Source of the DNA: Deinococcus aquiradiocola
Lineage (GTDB): Bacteria > Deinococcota > Deinococci > Deinococcales > Deinococcaceae
Assembly (NCBI RefSeq): GCF_014646915.1
Contig: NZ_BMOE01000009.1
Coordinates: forward strand, 62,001-126,000
Length of the DNA stretch: 64,000 nt
Reading direction: 5' to 3'
Below are positions 9,418 through 20,118 of the stretch, piece by piece; position 1 is the first letter of the stretch, and each line of letters starts with the position of its first letter. Position numbers and translations under genes: made by a program. The notes under the pieces are model-generated. The model was given only the letters and a program-made list of their open reading frames with translations. It was not told the origin of the DNA and made no database searches.

Positions 9418-10359
9418 ATGCCCGCCCGCCACCCCACCCACCTCGTCCTCGCGGCCCTCGCCCTCCTGACCGTCCCCCCGGCCCTCGCCGGAAGCGGTAC
9501 GTCACCCGCCGCCCTTCTCCCGGCCACCGTCACCACTGCCGCCCCCACAGCCATGCCGTCCGCCAACGCCGCGCTCGTCCTGCGCCTCGTGCGGGACGGC
9601 CTGGAACGGCGCGACACCGCCACCGTGCGCCGCCTCGTCGCGCCCGACTACCGCGAGCACGACCCGCAGCGCGCCAACGGACGCGCCGCCCTGCTCGCCG
9701 CGCTCTGCGACCCCGCCACACCACGCGTCCGGTACGACGTGATCCGCACGCTGGTGGACGGCGACCTCGTCATCCTGCACAGCCGCGTCACCCTGACCGG
9801 CACCCCGAAACCCCTCGCGGCCTTCGACATCTACCGCGTCCGCGACGGACAGGTCACCGAACACTGGGTGAACCGCCAGCCGAACGCCGACGCCCCCAAC
9901 CCCAGCGGCCGGACCCTGCTGGACGGCGAGACGCGCGTCACGGACAGCGCCCTCACCGCGCAGAACAAGGCGACCGTGAAGGCCTTCTACACCCGCCTGT
10001 TCCTGCAGGGCGACCTGAGCGCCCTGCAGACCATCGACCCGGACACTTACCTGCAGCACAACCCGGGCTTCGCGGACGGCGTGGACACCATCCGCAGGGC
10101 CTTCGGCGGCATGGCGGCCGCCCCCGCCGCTCCCGGTCATGCAGCCGCTCCCGCCAACACGGCCGCCGCGCCGTCTCCTCAGCCGCTCGCGGTGTCCGGC
10201 GAGGGCAACTTCGTGCTCGTCCGGACCGTCAGCAGCTTCGGGGGTGGCCGGAGCCTCGTGTACGACCTGTTCCGCCTGCACTCCGGGCGCATCGTGGAGC
10301 ACTGGGACATCGTCTCGCCGGTGCCCGCCACTGCCAGCAACAGCAGCGGCGTGTTCTGA
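9418..10359 (+). CDS. Exported protein with two SnoaL/NTF2-like domains
   Basis: The 313-residue product starts at an ATG preceded by AAGGAG at the right distance. Residues 1-25 are a signal peptide ending PPALAG. Two related alpha+beta domains follow (about 45-165 and 180-310). Each has the pattern of a start helix, a YxEHDPQ or YLQHNPG motif, and a closing VTEHW or IVEHWD strand, as in SnoaL-like polyketide cyclases and other NTF2-fold proteins. An Ala/Pro-rich insertion sits in the second domain. Export of such a protein is uncommon. The function is unknown. Element copy C starts on the base after its TGA. Confidence 0.75.
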   Translation: MPARHPTHLVLAALALLTVPPALAGSGTSPAALLPATVTTAAPTAMPSANAALVLRLVRDGLERRDTATVRRLVAPDYREHDPQRANGRAALLAALCDPATPRVRYDVIRTLVDGDLVILHSRVTLTGTPKPLAAFDIYRVRDGQVTEHWVNRQPNADAPNPSGRTLLDGETRVTDSALTAQNKATVKAFYTRLFLQGDLSALQTIDPDTYLQHNPGFADGVDTIRRAFGGMAAAPAAPGHAAAPANTAAAPSPQPLAVSGEGNFVLVRTVSSFGGGRSLVYDLFRLHSGRIVEHWDIVSPVPATASNSSGVF

Positions 10360-10587
10360 TCCGGTTCTGAGCTGAACGCCTGAAGTTCAGCAGAGCGAAG
10401 CGAGAAGCCGCTGCCCGGCCGTGAACACCAACAACTCCGGTTTGGAGGAGACGGAAGCGGGCAAGCGTCCCCTCTTTCAGATCCGGACCAGTCTCCTGCG
10501 GAGCTATCCCAGTCATGGGCGATGTTTTGCCCAAGAAGGGGGTGCCAGTGCCAATTCCGGCATCCCTGAAACCGGATCAGAACCGTA
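10360..10587 (-). mobile_element. Stop-codon-anchored MITE-like element, copy C (228 bp)
   Basis: The ends TCCGGTTCTGA and TCAGAACCGTA match as inverted repeats at 10 of 11 positions, a changed version of the family ends in which both sides carry the same T-to-C change. TGA flanks it on both sides (10357-10359, the stop codon, and 10588-10590). It runs opposite to copies A and B and has about 60 bp of extra internal sequence. Confidence 0.75.
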
Positions 10588-10617
10588 TGACCCGCTGAGT
10601 GAGGCAGAGCGAACGCA

Positions 10618-10655
10618 GAAGGGCGACGCAGGAATCGGTCCCTGCGTCGCCCTTC
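10618..10655 (-). terminator. Hairpin terminator after the thioesterase gene
   Basis: GAAGGGCGACGCAGG (10618-10632) and CCTGCGTCGCCCTTC (10641-10655) form a perfect 15-bp stem with an 8-nt loop, 17 bp past the thioesterase stop. There is no T run, so termination is inferred from the stem alone. Confidence 0.6.
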
Positions 10656-10672
10656 CCGGGTGGTGGGGCGCT

Positions 10673-11110
10673 TCAGCCGCGCACGATGGGGCGGGGTCTG
10701 CCGCTGGCGTCCACGGCCACAAACACGAACACGCCGCTCGTGGCGAGTTCCTGCTTGCCGGTGGCGAGCGTCTCGCGGAACACGTCCACCTTGACGCGCA
10801 TGCTGGTGCGGCCGGTGTGGATCACCTCGGCCTCCAGCGCGATGGCGTCGCCGCGCCGGATGGGGAGGTGGAAGTCCACGGCTTCCATGCGGGCCGTGAC
10901 GACTTCGCCCTGGCAGTGGCGGATGGCGGCCATGCTGGCGGCCTTGTCCATCATGGACAGCACGAAGCCGCCGAAGGCCGTGCCGTGCCCGTTGAGGTCT
11001 TTCGGGAACACGAGTTCCAGCATGCGGGCGCTGCTGCGCGGGGCGGGCTGGACGGGGGCGGGCGTGTCCGGCGTGGTGGGGGGCGTGTCGGGGGTCTCGG
11101 GGGAATTCAT
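10673..11110 (-). CDS. Acyl-CoA thioesterase (hot-dog fold, YciA/BACH type)
   Basis: The 145-residue product starts at an ATG 6 nt after a TACACT box. A Pro/Thr-rich N-terminus is followed by one hot-dog domain with [16 protein letters not shown] (conserved Asn and His-Gly region), a short helix [19 protein letters not shown] and GVFVFVAVD. Enzymes of this class hydrolyse acyl-CoA to the free acid in the cytosol. The acyl preference is unknown. A hairpin terminator follows it. Confidence 0.85.
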   Translation of the reverse strand: MNSPETPDTPPTTPDTPAPVQPAPRSSARMLELVFPKDLNGHGTAFGGFVLSMMDKAASMAAIRHCQGEVVTARMEAVDFHLPIRRGDAIALEAEVIHTGRTSMRVKVDVFRETLATGKQELATSGVFVFVAVDASGRPRPIVRG

Positions 11111-11116
11111 GCGGGC

Positions 11117-11122
11117 AGTGTA
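11117..11122 (-). promoter_or_regulatory. -10 element TACACT (leaderless start)
   Basis: TACACT on the minus strand is 6 nt before the ATG at 11110. This rules out the longer reading frame starting at 11182. Confidence 0.7.
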
Positions 11123-11317
11123 CATGCTGTCCGGCCTCTGCCCGTGCGGGGGTGGACGTGCAGGGGCGGCCGCAATTCCCAAGGGAGGGTCAGGTTCACG
11201 TCACGGTTCTGTCAGAGCTGCGGCGTTACCCTGAAGGCCCGCTGGGTGAGCTTCCGGAGGTGTCCGGGAGCGGCTCGGGCGGGGCCTGACGGCGACGGCT
11301 TCTCATCCTTTCTGCGG

Positions 11318-11358
11318 TTGTGTTGTTCCAGGAAACTTGATACACTTGCACTCAAGTT
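11318..11358 (+). promoter_or_regulatory. lon promoter with HAIR-like (HspR) operator
   Basis: CTTGATA (11336-11342), a 7-bp spacer, and ACTCAAG (11350-11356) match the HspR-associated inverted repeat CTTGAGT-N7-ACTCAAG at 12 of 14 positions. AA and TT outside extend the symmetry. A -10 box TACACT (11341-11346) sits inside the operator, 17 bp after TTGTGT (11318-11323). HspR is known to repress lon and dnaK-type heat-shock genes in Streptomyces and Deinococcus, so heat-shock control of lon is inferred. Confidence 0.75.
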
Positions 11359-11477
11359 ATCTGGGTACTGTGTTCGCTGCGCGTGCAGCCCCAGCCCCGA
11401 CAGGCGCCCACGCACCTGACAGCGACAGGCACGCACGATCAACGCACAGCGTTTTTCAAAGGTCAAAGGAGCCAACC

Positions 11478-13952
<2,475 letters not shown>

Positions 13953-13964
13953 ACCGAACACATC

Positions 13965-14009
13965 AACGAGAGCGGCCCACTTCCCGAAAGGAGGTGGGCC
14001 GCTCTCGTT
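13965..14009 (+). terminator. Bidirectional terminator between lon and a lipoprotein gene
   Basis: AACGAGAGCGGCCCAC (13965-13980) pairs perfectly with GTGGGCCGCTCTCGTT (13994-14009), loop 13 nt, starting 12 nt after the lon stop. The convergent lipoprotein gene ends at 14044. Confidence 0.8.
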
Positions 14010-14043
14010 CTTGAATGCGTTCTGACGAATCGCTACTGCCGGG

Positions 14044-14634
14044 TCATTCTTTTCCGGCGTGGGCTTTCAGTTTCAGGTACTCGGCGTACACGTTCGCGGA
14101 CGCGCTGTCCTGTTTCGTCTGGACCGCCTGGAGTTTCTGAGCGTTCAGGCTGCCCAGCGGACGCGTGACGCTGTTCGTACTCAGCGAGTACCGGTTGCCC
14201 TGCATCGCGTAGCATCCGGACATCTGTCCGCTCGACACCTCGATGAGGTAAGAGCATCCGCTCACGGTGTTCTGGGCGGTGAAGTCGAAAATGTAGAACT
14301 GATCGATGGTGTCACCGAGATCGAGCAGGGAGAAGACGCCGTGATCGCTGTCGTACCCGGCCACCACGGGACCGCCGTAATCGTTCGTGCCCGTCAGGTA
14401 GTAGTCGTTCGGGGCGTCCGGAGCGACGACCAGGTCTCTGAGCTTGTACCCGTCCGTGTAGGTGTTGAGGATGGTGTACGTAAACTTCCAGCTTCCGTAG
14501 AGGCGTTCGGTCTGCTGCTGGTTGCTCACAGGGGCAGGAGCGGTGGGTGCCGGAGTGGTCGTCGTGGGTCCACCGCCGCAACTCGCCATGAACAGAGGGA
14601 CGGTCAACGCCAGAGCCAAGTACTGTTTCTTCAC
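14044..14634 (-). CDS. Putative lipoprotein of unknown function
   Basis: The 196-residue product starts at GTG (VKKQYLALAL) because a TACAGT box ends 7 nt upstream. The GTG 9 nt further upstream overlaps that box and is rejected. A short signal ends MASC, a lipobox, followed by GGG and a Thr/Pro-rich linker to about residue 40. The remainder is polar and rich in Tyr, Asp and Asn (SWKFTYTILNTYTDGYKL), with two Cys (near SGCSYL and SGCYAM) that could form a disulfide outside the membrane. I recognise no family. Confidence 0.7.
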   Translation of the reverse strand: MKKQYLALALTVPLFMASCGGGPTTTTPAPTAPAPVSNQQQTERLYGSWKFTYTILNTYTDGYKLRDLVVAPDAPNDYYLTGTNDYGGPVVAGYDSDHGVFSLLDLGDTIDQFYIFDFTAQNTVSGCSYLIEVSSGQMSGCYAMQGNRYSLSTNSVTRPLGSLNAQKLQAVQTKQDSASANVYAEYLKLKAHAGKE

Positions 14635-14641
14635 GCCGTCC

Positions 14642-14647
14642 ACTGTA
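14642..14647 (-). promoter_or_regulatory. -10 element TACAGT (leaderless start)
   Basis: TACAGT on the minus strand lies 7 nt before the GTG at 14634. Confidence 0.6.
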
Positions 14648-14751
14648 GCCCCGGCCTCCTGCGGGTGTCAGGGCAAGTGTCGCCCGGGTGCCGGGCATCA
14701 ACTCGGCGCGAGGACCGTGGAGGGCGCGCGACGGCCGGGGATGCCTGACGC

Positions 14752-14757
14752 TACCCT
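14752..14757 (+). promoter_or_regulatory. -10 element TACCCT (leaderless start)
   Basis: TACCCT is 6 nt before the ATG at 14764. It forms a divergent promoter pair with the lipoprotein gene. Confidence 0.65.
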
Positions 14758-14763
14758 GTCCCC

Positions 14764-16347
14764 ATGCCTCTGTATCCTTCATCGCGTCAGCCCGTGTACG
14801 CCCGTCGGGGCATGGTCGCCACCGGTCAGCCGCTCGCCGCGCAGGCGGGCCTGAGCATCCTGCAGGAAGGCGGGAACGCCGTGGACGCGGCCATCGCCAC
14901 GGCGATCGCCCTGACGGTGGTGGAGCCGACCGCGAACGGGATCGGCGGTGACAATTTCGCGCTGGTGTGGGCGGACGGTGAACTGCACGGCCTGAATGCG
15001 AGCGGCGCGGCCCCGGCGGGCCTGAGTCTGGGCGTGCTGCCGGACGGGCGGATGCCGGTGCACGGATGGCTGCCGGTGACGGTGCCGGGCGCGGTGCGCG
15101 GCTGGGCGGACCTGCACGGCCGCTTCGGGCGGCTGCCGTTCGCGCGGCTGTTCGGTCCGGCCATTCATTACGCGCGGCACGGCTATCCGCTCAGTCCGGT
15201 GGCGGCCCGCAACTGGGCGCGCGCCATCGGCATCTACCGCAGCCTGAACCTGCCGGAACTGCAGGAGTGGTTCGGCGTGTTCGCGCCTGCGGGCTTCACG
15301 CCGCGTCCGGGCGCGGTGTGGGCGAGCGAGGGGCACGCCACGACCCTGGAACGCATCGCGGCGAGCGGCGGGGCGGACTTCTACGAGGGGCAGCTGGCGG
15401 AGCGCATCGGGCGGCACGCGGAAGCGACGGGCGGCGTGATCCGCGCGGCGGACCTGGCCGCGCACCGCAGCGAGTGGGTCGCGCCGATCAGCGCCACGTA
15501 CCGGGGCCACGAGGTGTGGGAGATCCCGCCGAACGGGCAGGGCATCACGGCCCTGATGGCGCTCGGCGTGCTGGACGGCCTGGACCTGCCGGACGAGCGG
15601 GACACGGCGCGCGGCCTGCACCTGCAGATCGAGGCGATCAAGCTGGCGTTCGCGGACGCGCACGCGCACGTGGCCGACACGCGGCACAGCGACGTGCCGG
15701 TCGAGCGCCTGCTGTCGGCCGCGCACTTCACGCAGCTGCGAGACCGGATCGGGGGAGAGGCGCTGGACCCGCAGACGCGGGCGCCCAGCACGGGCGGCAC
15801 CGTGTACCTCGCGGCGGCCGACGGGGACGGCATGATGGTGAGCCTCATCCAGAGCAACTACATGGGGTTCGGGAGCGGCGTCGTGATTCCCGGCACCGGC
15901 ATCGGCCTGCACAACCGCGGCCACAACTTCAACCTGGAGGACGGGCACCCGAACGTCCTGAAGCCCGGCAAGCGCCCGTACCACACCATCATTCCGGGCT
16001 TCCTGACGCGGGACGGCGGGCCGGTCGGGCCGTTCGGCGTGATGGGGGGCTTCATGCAGCCGCAGGGGCACGTGCAGGTCATCCTGAACACGCTGCGGTA
16101 CGGCATGAACCCGCAGGAGGCGCTGGACGCGCCGCGCTGGCAGTGGCTGACGGGCCGCAACGTGGAGGTGGAGCACGGGCTGGGCGCGCACCTGAGCCGC
16201 GAACTGGGCCGCCTGGGGCACCGCGTGAACGTGCAGCTGGAGGCGGGGAGTTTCGGGCGCGGGCAGATCATCTGGCGCGACCCGCAGACGGGCGTGCTGG
16301 TCGGCGGGAGCGAACCGCGCACGGACGGCCTCGTCGCCGCGTACTGA
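14764..16347 (+). CDS. Gamma-glutamyltransferase family protein (Ntn hydrolase)
   Basis: The 527-residue product has the GGT hallmarks: AAQAGLSILQEGGNAVDAAI and EPTANGIGGDNFALVW at the N-terminus, then the self-cleavage region STGGTVYLAAADGDGMMV. There the Thr of GGTVY would become the N-terminal nucleophile of the small subunit. GIGLHNRGHNF and late GGFMQPQGHVQV are also present. There is no signal peptide, so it is probably cytosolic, closer to the YwrD-like branch than to exported GGT. It may cleave gamma-glutamyl bonds or act as a related amidohydrolase. Confidence 0.88.
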   Translation: MPLYPSSRQPVYARRGMVATGQPLAAQAGLSILQEGGNAVDAAIATAIALTVVEPTANGIGGDNFALVWADGELHGLNASGAAPAGLSLGVLPDGRMPVHGWLPVTVPGAVRGWADLHGRFGRLPFARLFGPAIHYARHGYPLSPVAARNWARAIGIYRSLNLPELQEWFGVFAPAGFTPRPGAVWASEGHATTLERIAASGGADFYEGQLAERIGRHAEATGGVIRAADLAAHRSEWVAPISATYRGHEVWEIPPNGQGITALMALGVLDGLDLPDERDTARGLHLQIEAIKLAFADAHAHVADTRHSDVPVERLLSAAHFTQLRDRIGGEALDPQTRAPSTGGTVYLAAADGDGMMVSLIQSNYMGFGSGVVIPGTGIGLHNRGHNFNLEDGHPNVLKPGKRPYHTIIPGFLTRDGGPVGPFGVMGGFMQPQGHVQVILNTLRYGMNPQEALDAPRWQWLTGRNVEVEHGLGAHLSRELGRLGHRVNVQLEAGSFGRGQIIWRDPQTGVLVGGSEPRTDGLVAAY

Positions 16348-16416
16348 ACGCCGTGCCCGGCGGGTGGGCGGCCGCGTGTCACAGTCTCCTGACCGCTGCC
16401 GGGGTTGAATGACGCT

Positions 16417-17376
16417 GTGAGCGCGCCCGAAACCCCACCCACCGCCGAGCAGACCCTGGACGCCGAGGGCCTTCAGCCGCAGGCGCAACCGCAGCCCTCC
16501 GACCCCTTCTCGAACGGGTACGGGTTCACCCCCGGCCTGCCCGGCCCGGCCACGCCCGCCCCGGACGCGCTGTGGCTGGTGTTCTCCCGCGACAGCCTGC
16601 TCCTGCAGGACGCCACGTTCGCCCTGCCGGACGGCCCGCCCGCCGGGACGGAACACGCGCAGTACCTCGGCATGCAGCACCTCGGCGTGCAGCACCTCGG
16701 TGGGGAGCAGCTGGACGGCCGGAGCGGCACGGCGGACCGCGAGGTGTGGACGGCCCGCCTGACGGCGGACGCGCCGGACGGCCTGAAGTTCTCGCGCCTG
16801 CGCGGCCTGTACGGGCGCGTGCCCGACTGGCTGTGGGTGCTGGGTGGCTACGCGTACCAGATCGTGGAGTGGGACCGCACGCACACGTACTGCGGGAACT
16901 GCGCGACGCCCACCGTGCGCGGCGACACGGAACGCGTACGCCGCTGCCCGAACTGCGGGCTGAGCGTGTACCCGCGCCTCGCTCCGGCCGTGATGGTGCT
17001 TCTCACGCGCGAGCACGAGGGGCGCCCGCAGGTGCTGCTGTGCCGTTCCCCGCAGTTCCCGCCCGGCATGTACAGCGCCAACGCGGGCTTCGTGGAGCCG
17101 GGCGAGACGGTCGAGCACGCCGCGCACCGCGAGATGAAGGAGGAGACGAACCTCTCCATCCGGGACCTGCGGTACTTCGACTCGCAGCCCTGGCCGTTCC
17201 CGCACAGCCTGATGCTCGCGTACACCGCGCGGTACGCGGGCGGCGAGATCATCCCGCAGCCCGGGGAGATCGAGGAGGCCCGCTGGTTCGACCACGACGC
17301 CCTGCCCGCCCTGCCGGACCGCGCGAGCATCTCCCGCCGCCTGATCGAGTCGGTGGTGGGCCCGCAACCCGACTGA
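16417..17376 (+). CDS. nudC: NADH pyrophosphatase, NudC-like Nudix hydrolase
   Basis: The 319-residue protein has a variable N-terminal half, a zinc ribbon (CGNC then CPNC, about residues 162-185), and a Nudix box GFVEPGETVEHAAHREMKEE, followed by SQPWPFPHSLMLAY, a signature of the NudC group. Known members cleave NADH and remove NAD caps from RNA. The start is uncertain: GTG at 16417 is chosen because TTGAAT lies 6 nt upstream; TTG at 16405 is also possible. A shared terminator follows. Confidence 0.88.
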   Translation: MSAPETPPTAEQTLDAEGLQPQAQPQPSDPFSNGYGFTPGLPGPATPAPDALWLVFSRDSLLLQDATFALPDGPPAGTEHAQYLGMQHLGVQHLGGEQLDGRSGTADREVWTARLTADAPDGLKFSRLRGLYGRVPDWLWVLGGYAYQIVEWDRTHTYCGNCATPTVRGDTERVRRCPNCGLSVYPRLAPAVMVLLTREHEGRPQVLLCRSPQFPPGMYSANAGFVEPGETVEHAAHREMKEETNLSIRDLRYFDSQPWPFPHSLMLAYTARYAGGEIIPQPGEIEEARWFDHDALPALPDRASISRRLIESVVGPQPD

Positions 17377-17418
17377 CCGTAACTGCGCCCCCGGTTCCGC
17401 CGGGGCATGCATCTCCAT

Positions 17419-17459
17419 CAGAAAAGGAACCCGGGTGGCTGCCCTGGGTTCCTTTTCTG
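17419..17459 (+). terminator. Bidirectional terminator after nudC
   Basis: CAGAAAAGGAACCC (17419-17432) pairs perfectly with GGGTTCCTTTTCTG (17446-17459). The A and T runs on either side suit termination in both directions, between nudC and the small membrane gene on the minus strand. Confidence 0.85.
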
Positions 17460-17491
17460 GTGTACGGGTGCTGCGTCTCTGTCTTTGTCCG

Positions 17492-17656
17492 TCAGAAGCG
17501 GTGGTGGCCGCTCAGGGCGACCGTCACGGCCGTCAGCAGCGGAATGAGCGCCGCCAGCAGCCACACCGTCATGGCCCGCCCCCGGCCCGGCCGGATCAGC
17601 AGGACCAGCAGGCACAGCAGGGCGAACACGGTCACGGCCAGGTACAGCGTCGGCAT
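17492..17656 (-). CDS. Small membrane protein, 54 aa
   Basis: This short open frame encodes 54 residues with two hydrophobic stretches, residues 3-21 (LYLAVTVFALLCLLVLLI) and about 31-48 (VWLLAALIPLLTAVTVAL), joined by the basic loop RPGRGRA. That gives a two-helix hairpin with a positive loop in the cytosol. It has its own TACACT box 9 nt before the ATG and a terminator beyond the stop. The codons have the strong third-position GC of the neighbours. The function is unknown. Confidence 0.65.
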   Translation of the reverse strand: MPTLYLAVTVFALLCLLVLLIRPGRGRAMTVWLLAALIPLLTAVTVALSGHHRF

Positions 17657-17665
17657 CTCGGGAGC

Positions 17666-17671
17666 AGTGTA
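17666..17671 (-). promoter_or_regulatory. -10 element TACACT upstream of the 54-aa gene
   Basis: TACACT on the minus strand is 9 nt before the ATG at 17656, a little more than the usual 6-7. Confidence 0.5.
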
Positions 17672-17737
17672 GCGGGTCCCGGCCCGTTCCCGCGCAGCGG
17701 CGTGTTCCGTCCGGCTGCCTTACCGCCGGAACCTGTC

Positions 17738-18937
17738 TTACTGGCTGGCTTTGCGCTGCGCTTCCTGCAGGGCGGCCGTGGCGGTCGCCTGGCCGGTGCT
17801 GGCCTTGTGAATGGCGTCCTCGAGGTACTTCTGCCAGGTGTAGTAGTCGGGCGCGGTGGGGCGGGTGGTGGTGTCGTCCATCTGGTCGTACGCGGCCTTG
17901 CGGTACGGGTTCTTGGCGTAGTAGGCGTCCAGGCTGGGCTGGACGCTGCGGCGCGGCGTGACGTACGCGGTCGCCTTGACCCAGTCGGTGAGGCGGGCGG
18001 GCTCCATCAGGAACTTCCAGAAGGCGAGGGCGCCCGCCTGCTCCTGCGCGCTCGCGCCCTTCACGATGCCGAGGTTCGCGCCGCCGATCGGGACGGTGCA
18101 GACCTTCTCGCACGGGAACTGCGCGGCGCCCAGCTCCACGAACGGCAGCTTCTGGAAGTCCGTCCAGTTGGCGATGCTGGCGACCACCATCAGGTTCTGG
18201 CCGCGCGTGAAGTCGAAGGCCGCGCCGAGCGCGTCGCCGAGCGTACGGGCCTGCGCGCTGCCGCTCCTGACCATGCCTGCCAGCTGTTCGAGCGCGTCCA
18301 CGGCCTGCGGGGACGTGAAGTTCGGCTTGCCGTTCACGACGAGTTTCCCGCCGCGCACGCTCACCATGCTCTCGAAGGTCCAGGCGTCCGCGATGGTCAG
18401 GTACGGGCGGCGGCCCTGCTTGAGGCGTTCGGAGGTGGCCTGCAGTTCCGTCCATGTTTTCGGGACGCCCGCACCGGATTTGCGCAGCGCGCCCGCGTTG
18501 TAGAACAGGACGGGCGTGCTGACGTTCCACGGCAGGCCGAAGCGTGCGCCGTCCACCTCGCCGGCCTTCCAGACGGCCGGGTAGAAGTCCCGCACGAAGT
18601 CCGGGCTGAGCGTGCCCTCGTACCTGTCGAGGTTCACGAGCTGGTTGTCGCCGACGAGCTTGTTGAAGTACGTGAATTCCGCCTGGAACAGCACGGGCGC
18701 GTTCCCGGCCTTGATGGCCGCCTGGAGTTTGGCGGGCGTCTCGCGGTAGTTGCCGGCCGAGGTGGGGATCACCTCGTACTGGTTCTGGGAGGCGTTGAAG
18801 TCCCTGGCGTAGCCCGCGATGACGTCCTTGACGCCCTCCATGCTGTGCCAGAAGGTGATCTGGGTGGGCGCGGCGGCCGCGTTCACGGCGAGGCTGAGGG
18901 TGAGGAGGGAGCTGATCAGGAGGGCTGGGCGCTTCAC
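17738..18937 (-). CDS. Sugar/glycerol-phosphate ABC transporter substrate-binding protein (UgpB-like)
   Basis: The 399-residue product has a signal peptide (residues 1-22, ending NAAAA) and then ITFWHSMEGVKDVIAGYARDF, the typical opening of family 1 solute-binding proteins. PVLFQAEFTYFNKLVGDNQLVNL and the late PARLTDWVKATAYVTPRRS resemble UgpB. It should bind its ligand outside the inner membrane. No permease or ATPase gene is next to it, so it is an orphan here. GTG is the start because TAGACT is 7 nt upstream. Confidence 0.88.
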   Translation of the reverse strand: MKRPALLISSLLTLSLAVNAAAAPTQITFWHSMEGVKDVIAGYARDFNASQNQYEVIPTSAGNYRETPAKLQAAIKAGNAPVLFQAEFTYFNKLVGDNQLVNLDRYEGTLSPDFVRDFYPAVWKAGEVDGARFGLPWNVSTPVLFYNAGALRKSGAGVPKTWTELQATSERLKQGRRPYLTIADAWTFESMVSVRGGKLVVNGKPNFTSPQAVDALEQLAGMVRSGSAQARTLGDALGAAFDFTRGQNLMVVASIANWTDFQKLPFVELGAAQFPCEKVCTVPIGGANLGIVKGASAQEQAGALAFWKFLMEPARLTDWVKATAYVTPRRSVQPSLDAYYAKNPYRKAAYDQMDDTTTRPTAPDYYTWQKYLEDAIHKASTGQATATAALQEAQRKASQ

Positions 18938-18944
18938 GCCGGGC

Positions 18945-18950
18945 AGTCTA
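18945..18950 (-). promoter_or_regulatory. -10 element TAGACT (leaderless start)
   Basis: TAGACT on the minus strand is 7 nt before the GTG at 18937. Confidence 0.65.
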
Positions 18951-18988
18951 GAGTGCCAAGGTGACGCGCATGTGATGCCCGCTGCGGG

Positions 18989-19876
18989 TCAGCGGCGGCG
19001 GACGAGCATCTTCATGCGCTGCGTGAGGCGCTGGTACACGGGCGGCGCGTGATGCTTGCTGAAGTCCAGGGCGGCCAGCTCGCTGCCCACGTCGAACCCG
19101 TACCGCTGCGTCAGGAAGTACCGGTGATCCATGATCCACAGGTACAGGTCCGCCTCGGTTCGGCCGGGGAAGCGCGACAGCACGTCGTGCGTACGGATCT
19201 GCTCCACCACGCGCGCGTACAGGCGCACGTACCAGCTGCAGGTCGCCTCGTCGATCGGCACGTCGCGGCTGTACTTGCGGTCCAGGTAGTACTTGCGCGT
19301 CTGGATGTGCTCCGCGAGGCGGTCGTAGCGGCCCGGCGTGGTGAACAGGATCGCGTGGTGTTCCGGCATGAGTTCGTCGAGGTGCGTGGCGCGCAGGAAG
19401 TCCGCGTACTCGCCCTTGATGATCAGGTCCTTGAGGGTATCGCCCGGTTCGGGCGGAACCGTCACGTGCAGCTCGATCACCTGCGCGTCGATGTACGCCT
19501 GCCCCTGGCGGCGCGCGACGGACACGCGGTGGTTGCCGTCCTTCACGAAGTACAGTTCGCCGACCTTGTACACCTGGATGGGCGGCAGTTCCTTGCCCTG
19601 CAGCTGCGCGGCGCGCACGCCGATCCAGCGTTCGTCGAGGTGCGGTTCCTTCGGCAGGTAGTAGCGGTCGAACTCCTTGTAGCGGTCCACGGACCCCACG
19701 ATGCTGGCGGTCGGGATGGCCTGCGTGCCGCGCTGGAATTCCGCGTCCGGGTGCAGGTGCCGCACCCACTCGAAGGGAATGAGTTCGTTCGGGGCGCGCA
19801 CCACGGCGTTCAGCAGGTCGTGCACGTCGGCCGTCAGCCGCGCCCGTTCCACCTCGCTGCGCGCCTGATTGCGCAT
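18989..19876 (-). CDS. ParB/sulfiredoxin-like protein (DUF4032-like)
   Basis: The 295-residue product begins at ATG with a strong GGAGGT 9 nt upstream (plus-strand 19886-19891); the frame is open 84 nt further upstream but without such a site. The segment PPIQVYKVGELYFVKDGNHRVSVARRQG (about residues 97-125) is a ParB/Srx-type nucleotide-binding motif. The rest is alpha-helical and rich in Tyr, Arg and His. It resembles proteins annotated as ParB-like or DUF4032, not a partition ParB, since no ParA or helix-turn-helix is seen. The function is unknown. Confidence 0.65.
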   Translation of the reverse strand: MRNQARSEVERARLTADVHDLLNAVVRAPNELIPFEWVRHLHPDAEFQRGTQAIPTASIVGSVDRYKEFDRYYLPKEPHLDERWIGVRAAQLQGKELPPIQVYKVGELYFVKDGNHRVSVARRQGQAYIDAQVIELHVTVPPEPGDTLKDLIIKGEYADFLRATHLDELMPEHHAILFTTPGRYDRLAEHIQTRKYYLDRKYSRDVPIDEATCSWYVRLYARVVEQIRTHDVLSRFPGRTEADLYLWIMDHRYFLTQRYGFDVGSELAALDFSKHHAPPVYQRLTQRMKMLVRRR

Positions 19877-19985
19877 GTCGCGCGCACCTCCGTTTCCGCC
19901 TTCTGTCTGCATCTCCCGCTCCTGGACAGTCCCGTGCCGGGCCCGCCTCTTGGTGTCCATGCTACACCTGCTCGCCTGTCAGCTT

Positions 19986-20002
19986 CCTGACGGGCCGTCA
20001 GG
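19986..20002. repeat. 17-bp palindrome in a divergent intergenic region
   Basis: CCTGACGG and CCGTCAGG flank a central G, a perfect palindrome between the divergent ParB-like and sulfite-oxidase-like genes. It may be an operator. No promoter hexamers could be placed on it with confidence. Confidence 0.4.
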
Positions 20003-20118
20003 GAACGGTCAATCGGACGCCGGGGCAGCACCACGCCGCTCCTTAGGTTTCCTTTGGGATGCCCGCGAATGCGGCCAGCACCACCGAAGCGCGCCCCCGG
20101 ATACGGTCCAATACGGGC

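Noticed and set aside
14779..17418. An 879-residue minus-strand frame across the gamma-glutamyltransferase and nudC genes
   Set aside because: It spans two real plus-strand genes and an intergenic gap, and is rich in Arg and Ala as shadows are.
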